A stretch of 5,629 nt of DNA from NCBI GenBank assembly GCA_024511395.1, contig JANELJ010000152.1, forward strand, positions 1 to 5,629, given 5' to 3'. The translations under genes and the position numbers were made by a program. The stretch is from Gammaproteobacteria bacterium. GTDB taxonomy: Bacteria; Pseudomonadota; Gammaproteobacteria; GRL18. Under the pieces are notes generated by a model. The model ran no database searches. It was given only the letters and a program-made list of their open reading frames with translations, and was not told where the DNA came from. Positions 5,579 through 5,629 of this stretch are shown here, in pieces; within the stretch, counting starts at the first letter, position 1, and every line of letters starts with the position of its first letter.

Positions 5579-5629
5579 TGACCCTAACCTGCGAAAAATA
5601 CCTTATCAGTCCCATTCGTATTCTTCCGG

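Larger units (their letters stand above)
5260..5629. other. 370-bp region without a convincing gene
   Basis: No frame here gives a recognisable protein. The stretch holds two hairpins after the operon (5270-5291, 5309-5342), a strongly A/T-rich tract (5350-5395), and a TTGACT followed by a CTAAAGTTTAG palindrome (5396-5415). Next come a strong hairpin and a boxA-like motif (5415-5465), another A/T-rich stretch, and crossing inverted repeats (5543-5578). No tRNA, 16S rRNA start or CRISPR repeat is visible. Short minus-strand frames open at the right edge (stops at 5606-5608 and 5499-5501) could be the tail of a gene beyond the window, but nothing confirms this. Confidence 0.7.

Noticed and set aside
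5499..5627. Minus-strand frame running in from the right edge (about 42 codons, ending at TAA)
   Set aside because: It is rich in rare codons (AGG, ATA, CGA) unlike the other genes here, and its protein is not recognised. Another minus frame ending at 5606-5608 (PEEYEWD) is equally possible. Sequence beyond the edge is needed to decide.
5456..5629. Start of 16S rRNA or of a CRISPR array after the boxA-like motif
   Set aside because: No sequence like the conserved 16S 5' end appears, and no direct repeat of 20 bp or more with regular spacers is present in the window.

Overview
The window reads as a piece of a gammaproteobacterial chromosome of moderate GC content. The gene order thiS-thiG-trmB, the TrmB and ThiG sequence signatures, and the CbiM-like membrane protein all fit that class. 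Genus cannot be told from the sequence. A sulfur oxidiser, a methanotroph or a related environmental lineage would all be plausible guesses.

Left end (1-857): a decaying region. The C-terminal part of an IS5-family transposase runs in from the left edge and stops at 362. It abuts the 3' part of a diguanylate cyclase (GGDEF) gene on the same strand. The GGDEF remnant keeps its active-site and inhibitory-site motifs but carries an in-frame TAG and, further on, a frameshift. It has also lost everything 5' of the GGDEF domain.

Middle (859-2673, minus strand): an intact 604-residue acyl-CoA synthetase of the long-chain (FAA1/FadD15-like) type. Its stop codon lies 1 bp from the end of the GGDEF remnant. 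A divergent region of about 140 bp separates its start from the next operon. That region holds a candidate acyl-CoA synthetase promoter, a dyad overlapping it, a 10-bp direct repeat and a hairpin.

Right half (2815-5259, plus strand): a compact apparent operon. It encodes ThiS (sulfur carrier, TTG start), ThiG (thiazole synthase), TrmB (tRNA m7G46 methyltransferase, GTG start) and a CbiM-like energy-coupling-factor permease (4-bp overlap with trmB). ThiS and ThiG together supply the thiazole half of thiamine; the other thi genes must be elsewhere. I see no TPP riboswitch upstream.

Right end (5260-5629): no convincing gene. It holds two hairpins after the operon, a very A/T-rich tract, a TTGACT element, a 36-nt hairpin followed at once by a boxA-like CTTTAACAA, and a pair of crossing stems near the edge. 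The hairpin-boxA order is that of an antiterminated leader, as in rRNA operons and some CRISPR arrays. Neither an rRNA start nor a CRISPR repeat is reached before the window ends. This is the most interesting unexplained stretch.
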